In this document: piece after piece, positions 8,012 through 17,587 of the stretch
Position numbering within the stretch: position 1 is the stretch's first letter
Layout of the letters: each line of letters opens with the position of its first letter
Origin: Micavibrio sp.
GTDB lineage: Bacteria > Pseudomonadota > Alphaproteobacteria > Micavibrionales > UBA9664
Direction: 5' to 3'
Assembly: GCA_002699085.1 (NCBI GenBank)
Contig: PAAR01000009.1
Coordinates: forward strand, 71,725-135,724
Length of the DNA stretch: 64,000 nucleotides
Translations under genes and position numbers: made by a program
Notes under the pieces: generated by a model
Told to the model about the DNA's origin: nothing
Database searches by the model: none
The model's input: only the letters and a program-made list of their open reading frames with translations

Positions 8012-9577
8012 ATGATTCTAAATGTTATAATTCTTATTTGTTTTACGGCCTTCTTTGTTCGGCGTTTACTGACTTATTTACATGTTTTTCAGCAAGATGA
8101 ATATGATCCAAAACGTTTTTGGGACTGGCTTATTGCCTATAAAGCCTATGATAAAAGAGCCAGTCTTTGGGTGGGTGGTTTTGCAATTATTGCCTTTTTA
8201 CCAGGTTTAGTTTGGTTTGGTAAATTGTTTATAGCTGGGGCGTTTGCCTATTTTGCTTATAAAGAAAACAATCCGCTTAAAAATGCTAAAAAGAAATTGG
8301 TCTTAACAAATCGTGCAAAGGGCATTGCAATTATTGCCTTTACGTTGATTGATACGCTTGCTTTGGCCGTGACATTTACACCCGCCAATTATTTTTTATG
8401 GGTTCTCTTGATCCAATTAATTCCTTTGTCTCTTATGGCGTCAGTAAAAATCCGTGCCCCCATGGATCAAAAAATTAATGCGGCGTTTAGAGCAGAGGCA
8501 GAACAGAAGCTGAAACAATTAGAGCCTTTTATTATTGGTATTACAGGGTCATTTGGCAAAACATCCGTGAAGCATTTTTTAAGCCATATCTTGCAAAACC
8601 AAGCACCTACGTTGATGACCCCAGGATCGGTTAATACAGAAATGGGTATTACACGCATTATTCGTGAGCAATTAGGTGCACACCATAAATATTTTATTGT
8701 AGAGATGGGGGCTTATGGTATCGGCTCAATTGAACGCCTATGTAATTTTACCAAACCAAATTTATCTATTTTAACGGCAGTCGGCGGGGCGCATTTAGAA
8801 CGTTTTAAGGATTTAAATGATACCGCAAAAGCCAAGTTAGAAATTGCGGCACCTATTTTAGAACAAGATAATGCTGTTCTTGTTTTGCATCAATCGGTAC
8901 TCGATCAACCTTATGCGGCAGAGTTTTATAGTGCTCATAAAGATAAAATCCTTTTATGTGGTGACGTGGGCGATATCGTTTTAACTGGTGCCAGCCAAAC
9001 AGCAACAGGCTTGTCAATTAATTTAAAAATAGATAACGAAACACATAATTTTAAAGCACCAATCTATGGCTTACATCATGCAGGCAATATTATGTTGGCA
9101 ATTGCAGCGGCGCATAAATTAGGCATGTCGTTAAAAGATATTTCAGTGGCTGTTTCTTCTTTGCCACAAGTAAAACACCGTTTAGAGGTTAAAGAAGTGG
9201 GGAATTACACCTTGATTGATGATGCTTATAATTCAAACCCTAAAGGCTTTGCGGCGGGACTTGATTTGCTTGATTTACTCGCAAAAGAAAAGGGTGGTCG
9301 CCGCATTCTAATTACCCCTGGTATGGTGGAACTTGGCGAGAGCCATGATAAAGAGCATTCAAAACTAGGGTTAAAAGCCAATGATAAGGTTGATATTGCG
9401 GTACTTATTCAGCCTCAACGTATTCAACGTTTTGTTGATACATTTAAAGGTGAAGAAGTTTTGTTTGATCGATTTGAACAAGCACAATCTTGGTTGGCCG
9501 ATAATGTTCAGGATAATGATGTCGTGCTCATTGAAAATGATCTGCCCGATCTTTATGAAAGACAGCTTAATCTTTAA
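8012..9577 (+). CDS. Membrane-anchored MurF-like Mur ligase
   Basis: A 521-residue Mur ligase. The ATP-binding core is clear: P-loop GITGSFGKTS (176-185), EMGAYGIGSI (231-240), the AHLERF motif (260-265), and a C-terminal-domain motif DDAYNSNPKG, all closest in wording to MurF. The usual MurF substrate-binding N-domain is absent. In its place the first ~150 residues hold four or five hydrophobic segments (about 1-18, 51-70, 71-84, 104-122, 127-145), so the ligase should sit on the inner membrane. It is co-transcribed with an alpha/beta hydrolase and divergent from a Ddl-like ligase. It may attach a dipeptide to a membrane-linked muropeptide or another acceptor (inference). The stop overlaps the convergent purK by 11 bp. 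Confidence 0.85.
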   Translation: MILNVIILICFTAFFVRRLLTYLHVFQQDEYDPKRFWDWLIAYKAYDKRASLWVGGFAIIAFLPGLVWFGKLFIAGAFAYFAYKENNPLKNAKKKLVLTNRAKGIAIIAFTLIDTLALAVTFTPANYFLWVLLIQLIPLSLMASVKIRAPMDQKINAAFRAEAEQKLKQLEPFIIGITGSFGKTSVKHFLSHILQNQAPTLMTPGSVNTEMGITRIIREQLGAHHKYFIVEMGAYGIGSIERLCNFTKPNLSILTAVGGAHLERFKDLNDTAKAKLEIAAPILEQDNAVLVLHQSVLDQPYAAEFYSAHKDKILLCGDVGDIVLTGASQTATGLSINLKIDNETHNFKAPIYGLHHAGNIMLAIAAAHKLGMSLKDISVAVSSLPQVKHRLEVKEVGNYTLIDDAYNSNPKGFAAGLDLLDLLAKEKGGRRILITPGMVELGESHDKEHSKLGLKANDKVDIAVLIQPQRIQRFVDTFKGEEVLFDRFEQAQSWLADNVQDNDVVLIENDLPDLYERQLNL

Positions 9578-10613
9578 GAATGGTGACATGACCCATTTTA
9601 CGGCCTTCACGAATTTCTGATTTTTGATAGTCATGGATAAAGATTTTATCGTTGTTTTCGTAAGCTTTTAGATTTGAAATATCTTCACCAATAAGGTTTA
9701 TCATTTCTGCTGCTTTGAAGGGTTTAATTTCTCCTAAATTTAAACCCGTAACAGCGCGAATTTGCTGCTCAAATTGTGAGGTGGCACAAGCATCAATCGT
9801 CCAGTGCCCTGAATTATGAGGGCGAGGGGCTATTTCATTGGCGAGTAATGTGCCGCTCTTAGTGACAAAAAACTCAACAGCTAAAACGCCAATAAGATTT
9901 ATTTTTTCAGCTAGTAAATATGCATAATCTTGTGCTTTCTGAGCTATTTCAGAAGAGCATAAGGCAGGTGCTATCGTTTTATGGAGGATGCTATTTCTAT
10001 GTTCATTTGTGACAGCAGGATATGTTTTAATGGCTCCTTTTTGGTCACGGCAAACAATAACGGATATTTCTTGTTCAAAATTAACAGGGCGTTCAATAAT
10101 GACCTCACCGTCAAGGCGTGGCATACGGTGATCGGTTTTTTTGAACAAAGCTTGACCTTTGCCGTCATAGCCAAAACGACAGGTTTTCAAGATCACAAAA
10201 TCTGTTTGCCATTGATCCATTAGATCACGGCATTGTTCTTCGCTTTCTAATAGTTTGTAATCGGTTGTCGGAATGCCAATCTCATTTAGATAGTTTTTTT
10301 CTGCGATACGGTGCTGGGCAATTTGCAATAATTTCACGTCAGGATAAACGGATTTATGCTGCATTAAAAACATGATCGTATCGGTAGGAATGTTTTCAAA
10401 TTCATAGGTGATGACATCGACATGTAGGGCGAACTCTTTAAGGGCGTTTTTGTCATCCCAAGCTGCACAAAAATGTTTGTTTGTCACCTTAAAGGCAGGG
10501 CTATCTGGGTTAGGGTCATAAGGTACAACCTCTAAGCCCATGGCTGAAGCGGCAAGGGCCGCCATTTGTCCTAATTGGCCACCGCCAAGCATACCTATTT
10601 TTTTATTAAACAT
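9567..10613 (-). CDS. purK: N5-carboxyaminoimidazole ribonucleotide synthase
   Basis: An ATP-grasp enzyme of de novo purine synthesis that carboxylates AIR with bicarbonate and ATP. It opens with IGMLGGGQLGQM, the PurK signature, and contains ILKTCRFGYDGKGQ and the C-terminal NEIAPRPHNSGHWTIDAC. At 348 residues it has normal length. PurK's product is converted by PurE, whose gene usually lies next to purK; it is not adjacent here, the upstream neighbour being a patatin gene 20 bp away. The gene converges with the MurF-like ligase and overlaps it by 11 bp. Confidence 0.95.
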   Translation of the reverse strand: MFNKKIGMLGGGQLGQMAALAASAMGLEVVPYDPNPDSPAFKVTNKHFCAAWDDKNALKEFALHVDVITYEFENIPTDTIMFLMQHKSVYPDVKLLQIAQHRIAEKNYLNEIGIPTTDYKLLESEEQCRDLMDQWQTDFVILKTCRFGYDGKGQALFKKTDHRMPRLDGEVIIERPVNFEQEISVIVCRDQKGAIKTYPAVTNEHRNSILHKTIAPALCSSEIAQKAQDYAYLLAEKINLIGVLAVEFFVTKSGTLLANEIAPRPHNSGHWTIDACATSQFEQQIRAVTGLNLGEIKPFKAAEMINLIGEDISNLKAYENNDKIFIHDYQKSEIREGRKMGHVTILKD

Positions 10614-10633
10614 GTTTTAGTAATAAGGGAGAA

Positions 10634-11653
10634 TCAGGCCACACGCAATTGACGTTTTGAACGAATGACATTGGCTGGTGCTGTGTATGTATCAGCACGT
10701 CCAAGTAAATGACGATTTTCTTTTAACCATTTATCTGCCGCTGCATAGCCTTGGTCTCGTAAAAGGGTGATATGTTCACGAGAGTTATTAAGACGTGCGC
10801 TGTCTCGATAATGTCTTGGGGCGATGAAAGCTATTTCATGTAATTTGAAGGTGCGTTCTTCTTGATCTAAAAGATGCGTTAAATGACCATGTATTTCTGC
10901 TTTTTTGACCGCAGCATTTCGTCTGAAAGTAGGGTTTAATCTTGCGGTCTCTTGTTGCGCTTCTGCTATAACTGATTTTTTTGGTGCACCGTGTAATGTG
11001 ATGGCAATAATATCCGTTAAGTCCTCTTGTTCAATGCCTGACATGTCTGGATTGCAGACATAGGCCCCATCTCGTAATGTTTTGCCTTTATGTTTAACCG
11101 CACCCATGAAATCAAGTGCAGCCGTGCCGATCGCATATTTAGCACGCATCTCTTCTTGTGGAATGGGGTGGTTTTTTAACTCACCATTTGGTAGCTCTTC
11201 TGCAGCATTAACAAAGAGCTTTGTTTTACCTGAGCGCACATGGCTCCAAAATTCAGGTGTTAGTGTGTTATTGAGCGCATTACGGAGACATTCTTGTAAA
11301 TAAGGAACTTCGGCTTTCATCACTTTATCTGCCAACAGTCCTTCAAGTGCAGGAATATTTGGCCAGCGGAAAACATCATGGATAAAAGGGTAGTCAGATA
11401 AATGACGCATGGGCATGGTATCTAAGGCAATGTTATCCCATAATCTATGAAGAAGCTGTGCTCTTTCGGTATTATTACGTCCTGCAGCAATGCAGAGACT
11501 ATTTATACCACCACCACTTGCGCCTGCTGTTGCGTGAATATTTATACGATTGTCTTCAAGGAGTCTCAAAAGTGCACCATAGGTAAAAGCGCTCACAGCA
11601 CCACCACCTTGTAAAACCAAGCCTGTACGATTTATTGTTTTTGTCTCTCCCAT
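10634..11653 (-). CDS. Patatin-like phospholipase
   Basis: A 339-residue patatin-family acyl hydrolase. The oxyanion glycine run LVLQGGGAVSAFTYGAL lies at the N-terminus, the nucleophile serine in GASGGGIN, and the dyad aspartate in LRDGAYVCNP. No signal peptide is evident, so it is probably cytoplasmic or membrane-associated and may act on phospholipids or storage lipids. Start choice: ATG at 11653; an in-frame GTG two codons upstream (11659) is possible, and neither has a clear Shine-Dalgarno. It lies upstream of purK in the same orientation (20 bp apart) and may be co-transcribed with it, without an obvious metabolic link. Confidence 0.9.
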   Translation of the reverse strand: MGETKTINRTGLVLQGGGAVSAFTYGALLRLLEDNRINIHATAGASGGGINSLCIAAGRNNTERAQLLHRLWDNIALDTMPMRHLSDYPFIHDVFRWPNIPALEGLLADKVMKAEVPYLQECLRNALNNTLTPEFWSHVRSGKTKLFVNAAEELPNGELKNHPIPQEEMRAKYAIGTAALDFMGAVKHKGKTLRDGAYVCNPDMSGIEQEDLTDIIAITLHGAPKKSVIAEAQQETARLNPTFRRNAAVKKAEIHGHLTHLLDQEERTFKLHEIAFIAPRHYRDSARLNNSREHITLLRDQGYAAADKWLKENRHLLGRADTYTAPANVIRSKRQLRVA

Positions 11654-11714
11654 TAACACAATGTTGTGGTTTTATGAGAAAATTAGCAATATAAGCTTGT
11701 GCTGCGTTGCGGTA

Positions 11715-14462
11715 TTACTCGCTTACTTGGCCGTGGCAATGTTTATATTTTTTACCAGAACCACAAGGGCATAGTGTGTTTCTTGAGACTCTCCCCCAAG
11801 TCTCAGGATTGTTTGGATCCATTTCAGCAGGTTTTTGACGCGTTCTTATCGGTGTTACATTATTAGTTTCTTGTTCAGGTGATTCGGCATTATCTAATGG
11901 ATTACTGCCGCCACGCCCTTCGCTTAGCTTTGATGCATCGGGTTCTTGGTTTAGATTAAGTGAAACACTATTGTCTTCACCAACACTCATTTCAATCAGA
12001 CTTAAAACTTGTACGGTACTTTCTTCAATCGCATCAAGCATCATTGCGAACATCTCGAACGCTTCTGTTTTGTATTCATTAAGTGGGTCACGTTGTCCAA
12101 AGGCACGTAGTGAAATACCTTGGCGCAAATGGTCTAAAGCTAATAAATGTTCTTTCCAGCTCTGGTCAAGTTGTTGCAATAGCATGGCTTTTTCTAGCCG
12201 CTGCCAGTTCATATCACCATATTTGTTACGCTTGGCATTCATTTTATTTGTCACAGCTTGAGTGAGGCGCTCTAATATTTCAGCTTCAGCAATACCTTCT
12301 TCCTTTGCCCAGTCTGTGAAAGGTAAATCAAGATTGAAAATACGGCGTGTTTCGGCATGAAGTAAATCCGTATCCCAGTTTTCTGGATAGGCGTTTTTAG
12401 GAATGGCCATTTGCACAATACGTTCAATAACTTCTAAGCGCATATCTTCGATAACATCGGCGACTGAGTCAGAATCCATCACTTCACGACGTTGGCCATA
12501 AATAATTTTACGCTGGTCGTTCATGACATTGTCAAATTTGAGTAGGTTTTTACGAATCTCAAAGTTCTGTGATTCAACTTTACGTTGTGCACGTTCTAAT
12601 GTTTTTGAGATCAGTGGGTGTTCTAAGGCTTCACCTTCTTTAAGGCCAATTTGTTTATGGGCAAGCAACGGTTGCAAACGTTCCGCACCAAAAATACGCA
12701 TAAGATCATCTTCTAATGAAAGGAAGAACACAGAAGCACCTGGGTCACCTTGGCGGCCAGAACGACCACGCAGCTGGTTATCAATACGGCGTGATTCATG
12801 GCGTTCTGTACCAATGACGTAAAGCCCGCCAGCCTCTAATACTTTCTTCTTATCCGCCGCAATTTCGGCTTTGATTTTTTCGGTTAAGCTTTTCTTTTTC
12901 GCTTCAGAGAGTTTTTCATCAACTTCTTGCGATAAACGCATCTCAAGATTACCACCGAGTTGAATATCTGTCCCACGACCGGCCATGTTAGTTGCGATAG
13001 TTACGGCACCTAAACGGCCTGCTTGGGCAATAATACTTGCTTCTTGTTCATGCCAGCGGGCGTTTAGCACTTGGTGTTTGATGCCTAGTTTTTTTAGGGC
13101 AGCAGAAAGTTTTTCTGATTTATCAATAGAGGTTGTGCCAACCAATACTGGTTGTTTGCGAGATTGGCATTCTTTGATTAAGCCGAGCATCGCTTGGAAT
13201 TTGTCATCTAAACTTGTAAAAATTTGATCGTTTCTGTCATTTCTTTGGATCGGCACATTTGTTGGAATCTCAACACAATCAAGGCCATAAATCTCGGCAA
13301 ATTCAGAGGCCTCCGTCATCGCTGTTCCTGTCATACCAGATAGTTTTGGATAAAGACGGAAATAGTTCTGGAAGGTGATTGATGCTAGTGTTTGATTTTC
13401 ATCTTCAATATCAACTTTTTCCTTGGCTTCTAAAGCTTGGTGCAGACCTTCTGAATAACGGCGACCTTCCATCATACGGCCTGTGAATTCATCAATAATC
13501 ATCACTTTGCCATCTTTGACGATATAGTCTGTGTCACGGTGGAAGAGGGCATGGGCACGTAATGCCTGATTGCTATGGTGAACAATATTGATGTTTTGAG
13601 CGTCGTATAAATTGTCTCCTTCTAAAAGACCCGCTTTCTTTAAAAGCTGCTCAAGGTTTTCTTGGCCTTGCTCATTTAAGGCAACAGATTTGACTTTTTC
13701 ATCTACTTCATAATCATCTGGTGATAATTGTGGGATAATTTTATCTAGTGCAATGTATAGCTCTGAACTACTTTCAGCAGGGCCAGAAATGATAAGAGGG
13801 GTTCTGGCTTCATCAATAAGGATTGAGTCAACCTCATCAACTACGGCAAAGTTGAAGCCACGTTGAACCATATGTTCTAAACGGAATTTCATATTGTCAC
13901 GTAGGTAATCAAAGCCGTATTCGTTGTTCGTGCCGTATGTAATATCGCAAGCATAAGCTTCACGACGTTCTTCGTCAGACAGACCGTGAACGATAGAGCC
14001 AACAGACATGCCCAAAAATGCAAAGAAAGGCGCGACCCATTGGCTGTCACGTGCAGCCAAATAATCGTTCACGGTCACAACATGCACACCTTTTTCAGGT
14101 AAGGCATTTAGATAAGAGGCGAGGACAGCAACAAAAGTTTTGCCTTCACCCGTTTTCATTTCGGCAATCATACCTTTGTGGAGTGAAATACCGCCGATCA
14201 TCTGTACGTCAAATAGACGTTTGTGGTCAAGGCGCTTAATGGTTTCCCTGACTGTGGCAAAGGCTTCTGGCAAAAGTTGATCCAGTGTTTCGCCTTTTTC
14301 TAAACGATTACGAAATTCAACAGTTTTTGCTTGGAGTTGAGTGTCTTTTAATTTTTCAAATTCTGGTTCGAGCGCATTAATAGCATCGACGTCTTTTTGG
14401 AATTTCTTGATAATACGTTCATTGGTTGTTCCAAATATAGCGCGGGCAACGGTTGCAAACAT
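11715..14462 (-). CDS. secA: Preprotein translocase ATPase SecA
   Basis: The motor of the general secretion pathway, which drives unfolded preproteins through SecYEG. The first nucleotide-binding domain has Walker A MKTGEGKT (102-109) and the DEAD-like [16 protein letters not shown]. The second has [14 protein letters not shown] and [11 protein letters not shown]. The C-terminus ends with the zinc-binding [14 protein letters not shown] that contacts SecB and phospholipid. The length of 915 residues is typical. It lies on the minus strand next to the divergent-side gene ispH (same strand), 71 bp apart. Confidence 0.98.
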   Translation of the reverse strand: MFATVARAIFGTTNERIIKKFQKDVDAINALEPEFEKLKDTQLQAKTVEFRNRLEKGETLDQLLPEAFATVRETIKRLDHKRLFDVQMIGGISLHKGMIAEMKTGEGKTFVAVLASYLNALPEKGVHVVTVNDYLAARDSQWVAPFFAFLGMSVGSIVHGLSDEERREAYACDITYGTNNEYGFDYLRDNMKFRLEHMVQRGFNFAVVDEVDSILIDEARTPLIISGPAESSSELYIALDKIIPQLSPDDYEVDEKVKSVALNEQGQENLEQLLKKAGLLEGDNLYDAQNINIVHHSNQALRAHALFHRDTDYIVKDGKVMIIDEFTGRMMEGRRYSEGLHQALEAKEKVDIEDENQTLASITFQNYFRLYPKLSGMTGTAMTEASEFAEIYGLDCVEIPTNVPIQRNDRNDQIFTSLDDKFQAMLGLIKECQSRKQPVLVGTTSIDKSEKLSAALKKLGIKHQVLNARWHEQEASIIAQAGRLGAVTIATNMAGRGTDIQLGGNLEMRLSQEVDEKLSEAKKKSLTEKIKAEIAADKKKVLEAGGLYVIGTERHESRRIDNQLRGRSGRQGDPGASVFFLSLEDDLMRIFGAERLQPLLAHKQIGLKEGEALEHPLISKTLERAQRKVESQNFEIRKNLLKFDNVMNDQRKIIYGQRREVMDSDSVADVIEDMRLEVIERIVQMAIPKNAYPENWDTDLLHAETRRIFNLDLPFTDWAKEEGIAEAEILERLTQAVTNKMNAKRNKYGDMNWQRLEKAMLLQQLDQSWKEHLLALDHLRQGISLRAFGQRDPLNEYKTEAFEMFAMMLDAIEESTVQVLSLIEMSVGEDNSVSLNLNQEPDASKLSEGRGGSNPLDNAESPEQETNNVTPIRTRQKPAEMDPNNPETWGRVSRNTLCPCGSGKKYKHCHGQVSE

Positions 14463-14533
14463 GATGAGTACTTATTCTTTCTTCTTATGGGACATGATAT
14501 AAAACGTTATAGGGCTGAGGTCAACTATCTGTG

Positions 14534-15502
14534 TCAGGCCACCGCTCTAGGGAGTTTGAAAACCACATTTTCTTCAGCCATTGTAATCTCATTTGTCTCT
14601 ATGTCAAAAGTGCTCTCCAACATATCAATAACTTGTTTAACAAGTATTTCTGGGGCAGAGGCACCAGCCGTTAAACCTATTGAGTGTCCGCCTTTAAACC
14701 AGTCAAAATTGATGTCTTTAATGCCTTCAATTAGATAAGCGGCTTTAGCCCCATAATTTTTGGCCACTTCGACGAGTCGGTTTGAATTGGATGAATTAGG
14801 TGCTCCTAAAACAAGAACAACATCTGATTTTTCAGCTATTTCTTTCACGGCTGCTTGTCTGTTGGTGGTGGCATAGCAAATATCTTCTTTATGCGGTCCT
14901 TGAATGGTTGGGAATTTTGTTTGTAAGGCTGTAATAATGTCGCCTGTATCATCAATTGACAAAGTTGTTTGTGTAGCGAAGGCGAGTTGCTTATCTGTTT
15001 GCGGAAGATTTTGGACATCGGCAACCGTTTCCACCAATGTTACGCTGCCTTCAGGTAGTTGTCCCATTGTACCAATGACTTCTGGGTGGCCTTTGTGGCC
15101 TATAAGGATAATGTGAGCACCATTTTTGAAATGACGCTCGGCTTCTCTATGGACTTTGCTCACTAAAGGGCAAGTGGCATCAATATAAAATATGTTTTGC
15201 GAGTCGGCTTCTTGCGGTACCGATTTTGGTACACCGTGTGCCGAGAAAATAACAGGACGGTCTTTGTCACTTGTAGGAATTTCATTCAATTCTTCAATGA
15301 AGATAGCGCCCTTTTCTTTAAGCGAATCAACAACGAATTTATTGTGTACGATCTCATGGCGGACATAGACGGGCTGTCCGTATTTTTCTAAAGCCCGTTC
15401 AACAATTTGAATGGCACGGTCCACACCTGCACAAAAACCACGGGGTGCAGCGAGATAAAGTATCTTTTTCGGTTTGTTTTGTTTTTCTAAACCCATAGTC
15501 AT
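14534..15502 (-). CDS. ispH: 4-hydroxy-3-methylbut-2-enyl diphosphate reductase
   Basis: The last enzyme of the MEP isoprenoid pathway, giving IPP and DMAPP through a 4Fe-4S centre. The three cluster cysteines lie in [11 protein letters not shown] (C24), [14 protein letters not shown] and [14 protein letters not shown], and [11 protein letters not shown] is also conserved. The protein is 322 residues; an ATG two codons in (15496) is an equal start. It is divergent from xseB-ispA, with about 46 bp between the likely starts, so the isoprenoid genes ispH and ispA flank a shared regulatory region. Confidence 0.96.
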   Translation of the reverse strand: MTMGLEKQNKPKKILYLAAPRGFCAGVDRAIQIVERALEKYGQPVYVRHEIVHNKFVVDSLKEKGAIFIEELNEIPTSDKDRPVIFSAHGVPKSVPQEADSQNIFYIDATCPLVSKVHREAERHFKNGAHIILIGHKGHPEVIGTMGQLPEGSVTLVETVADVQNLPQTDKQLAFATQTTLSIDDTGDIITALQTKFPTIQGPHKEDICYATTNRQAAVKEIAEKSDVVLVLGAPNSSNSNRLVEVAKNYGAKAAYLIEGIKDINFDWFKGGHSIGLTAGASAPEILVKQVIDMLESTFDIETNEITMAEENVVFKLPRAVA

Positions 15503-15548
15503 TATCTAGTGGAAAATTGTGGCCAAATCTAGTACCTTCTTCCCTAAT

Positions 15549-15788
15549 ATGTCGAATGCACAGATAAAAGATCTTAGTTTTGAGCAAGCCTTGGGTGAAT
15601 TGGAAACAATTGTTAGGCAGTTAGAGAATGGTTCAGCGCCTTTAGCTGAGTCCATTTCGGCCTATGAACGTGGCACTGACCTAAAGAAGTATTGCGAGTC
15701 TAAATTGAAAGAAGCTCAAGAAAAAATAGAAAAAATTAGCCTCAATCCTGATGGTTCAATTAAAACAGAACCACTTGACCCTCAATAA
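15549..15788 (+). CDS. xseB: Exodeoxyribonuclease VII small subunit
   Basis: The small subunit of exonuclease VII, which forms the helical stalk on XseA and takes part in single-stranded DNA degradation. The 79-residue protein shows the family core LSFEQALGELETIVRQLENG and YERGTDLKKYCESKLKEAQ. I set the start at the ATG at 15549; an in-frame GTG at 15519 would add ten unconserved residues. It is followed after 28 bp by ispA, the widespread xseB-ispA arrangement. xseA is not in the window. Confidence 0.93.
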   Translation: MSNAQIKDLSFEQALGELETIVRQLENGSAPLAESISAYERGTDLKKYCESKLKEAQEKIEKISLNPDGSIKTEPLDPQ

Positions 15789-15816
15789 CATATATAATCA
15801 ATAAGGAAGTAGATAG

Positions 15817-16728
15817 ATGCCTTCATTAAGAGAAGCCTCCCCAGAATTACAAGAAGCGATGGATCGTATCTTAAATGATGTTAATAAGACTATTTCTCGT
15901 TTATTGCCTGAAACGGACTTGGCTGAGAATAAGCTTTTCACAGCCATGCGTCACGGTGTACTCAATGGTGGTAAACGTCTGCGTCCTTTTTTGTTGATTC
16001 ATTCAGCATTACTTTTCAATGTTGATGAAGAACGTGCTCGCCGTGTGGCTGCTGCACTTGAGTTAATGCACTGTTACTCGCTAATCCATGATGACTTGCC
16101 GGCAATGGATAATGCTGACTTCCGTCGTGGTGAGCCATCTGTTCATCGTAAATTTGACGAAGCGACAGCTATTTTAGCTGGCGATGCTTTGCAAGCTTTG
16201 GCTTTTGAAATTTTAGCGAGTGAAGAAACACATGCGGACCCACGTGTGCGTGTTGAACTTGTAACGGCTTTGGCAAGAGCTTCTGGTGGTCACGGTCTAT
16301 GTGGTGGTCAAATGCTTGATTTATTAGGTGAGACGGAAGAATTTGATGTTGGTACAATTTCACGTATGCAACGTATGAAAACAGGGATGTTGATTGCGTT
16401 TGCGTGTGAGGCTGGTGCTATTTTAGGTAAAACGGATGAGGCACGTCGTCGTGCGCTACGTAATTATGCTTTTGACCTAGGTATGGCTTTCCAGGTCACT
16501 GATGATATTTTGGACGTCGAAGCTGATCCGAAAGCGATGGGTAAGCCAGCGAACCAAGATGAAGCGGCAGGTAAGTCAACATTCGTAACAACGTTGGGTA
16601 AAGAACAAGCAAAAACACGAGCGAGTATGCTTGTTGAGCAAGCTGTCCGTCATCTTCATTGCTTTGATGAATCACGTGTTAAAATGCTGAAAGAGATCGC
16701 TTACTATGTCCTTGAGCGCCGTGCTTAA
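15817..16728 (+). CDS. ispA: Farnesyl/geranyl diphosphate synthase
   Basis: A short-chain trans-prenyltransferase of 303 residues that condenses IPP with allylic diphosphates, supplying precursors for UppS and quinone synthesis. The first aspartate-rich motif HDDLPAMDNADFRRG (from 91) has the two-residue insertion of bacterial type II FPP synthases. The second is TDDILDVEADPKAMGKP. The start at 15817 has a good ribosome binding site (AAGGAAG). The downstream gene is often dxs; here an inverted palindrome pair and then recO follow. Confidence 0.95.
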   Translation: MPSLREASPELQEAMDRILNDVNKTISRLLPETDLAENKLFTAMRHGVLNGGKRLRPFLLIHSALLFNVDEERARRVAAALELMHCYSLIHDDLPAMDNADFRRGEPSVHRKFDEATAILAGDALQALAFEILASEETHADPRVRVELVTALARASGGHGLCGGQMLDLLGETEEFDVGTISRMQRMKTGMLIAFACEAGAILGKTDEARRRALRNYAFDLGMAFQVTDDILDVEADPKAMGKPANQDEAAGKSTFVTTLGKEQAKTRASMLVEQAVRHLHCFDESRVKMLKEIAYYVLERRA

Positions 16729-16740
16729 TTTTACATTACT

Positions 16741-16796
16741 GTCTCCCCCGTGCAAACGGGGGTCTAAAAAGATCCCCGCTTTCGCGAGGAAAGCAT
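16741..16796. repeat. REPIN-like inverted palindrome pair, copy 1
   Basis: Two hairpins lie in the ispA-recO gap. The first (16745-16762) is a perfect 7-bp stem, CCCCCGT/ACGGGGG, with a GCAA loop. The second (16773-16790) is TCCCCGC/GCGAGGA with one mismatch; read on the other strand its loop is GAAA. So the two are inverted copies of one unit, roughly CCCCG-GNAA-CGGGG followed by ATC or TC. No T-run follows, which argues against intrinsic terminators. The same arrangement occurs at 54431-54480. Confidence 0.7.
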
Positions 16797-16812
16797 AAAG
16801 CTAGAGGAAATA

Positions 16813-17529
16813 ATGGAAGCTTGGCAAGATAACGGTATCGTTATAAAGACCCAAAAACATAATGATCACGGGGCTGTCGTTATACTACTTACTGAAAATG
16901 CAGGCCGTTATTTAGGGTATGTTCAAGGCGGTATGTCTTCAAGAAAACGCTCAACCATAGAAATTGGTAATATCGTTGCCGCTGATTGGTCATCACGTCT
17001 ATCGGAAAATATGGGTGCATATAATTTGGAGTTAGAGCGCAATACCTCAAGTGGCTTTATCCATGACCCTCAACGTTTACTAGCCTTGCAGTCTGCTTGT
17101 GCGATGCTCAATTTAACCCTGCCAGAGCGAGAACCTCATCCTAACCTTTATCATGGGACGCTGGCTTTGTTTCAATCTTTAGATACTGAGGTTTGGGCAG
17201 AAAGCTATATCATTTGGGAGATCGGCTTATTGCGAGAATTAGGGTTCGGCATAGATTTAACTCGATGTGCGGCTGGTGGAAGTGTCGATGATCTACGCTA
17301 TGTATCACCAAAATCTGCCATTGCTGTATCAGTTGAAAAGTCACAAGGTTATGAGGATAAATTACTAAAATTACCGCAATTCTTATTAGGTAAAGAAGAT
17401 ATTGATCCGCAGCAAGCCATTGTAGATGGGCTAAAACTCACAAGTTACTTTTTTGAACATCGTGTCTTTGCGGACAGCAGCGTGCAGGGTTTTCCAGAAG
17501 CACGACAACGCCTGATTAATAGTTTTTAA
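16813..17529 (+). CDS. recO: DNA repair protein RecO
   Basis: A recombination mediator that anneals single strands and helps load RecA through RecR. The 238-residue protein begins with the OB-fold strand DNGIVIKTQKHNDHGAVV and contains ELGFGIDLTRCAAGG, typical of the RecO C-terminal domain. The short start MEAWQDNG is preceded by AGAGGAA. The start codon lies 17 bp after the palindrome pair, so that repeat lies in its 5' leader or separates it from ispA. parC follows on the same strand. Confidence 0.93.
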   Translation: MEAWQDNGIVIKTQKHNDHGAVVILLTENAGRYLGYVQGGMSSRKRSTIEIGNIVAADWSSRLSENMGAYNLELERNTSSGFIHDPQRLLALQSACAMLNLTLPEREPHPNLYHGTLALFQSLDTEVWAESYIIWEIGLLRELGFGIDLTRCAAGGSVDDLRYVSPKSAIAVSVEKSQGYEDKLLKLPQFLLGKEDIDPQQAIVDGLKLTSYFFEHRVFADSSVQGFPEARQRLINSF

Positions 17530-17587
17530 CGTGGATAAACACTGATCTACCCTTTTAATCGTAAAATCGCTTTAGTACAGTGTGGGC

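Noticed and set aside
16741-16796. Palindromes as intrinsic terminators
   Set aside because: No T-run follows either hairpin, and the pair repeats with inverted layout elsewhere.
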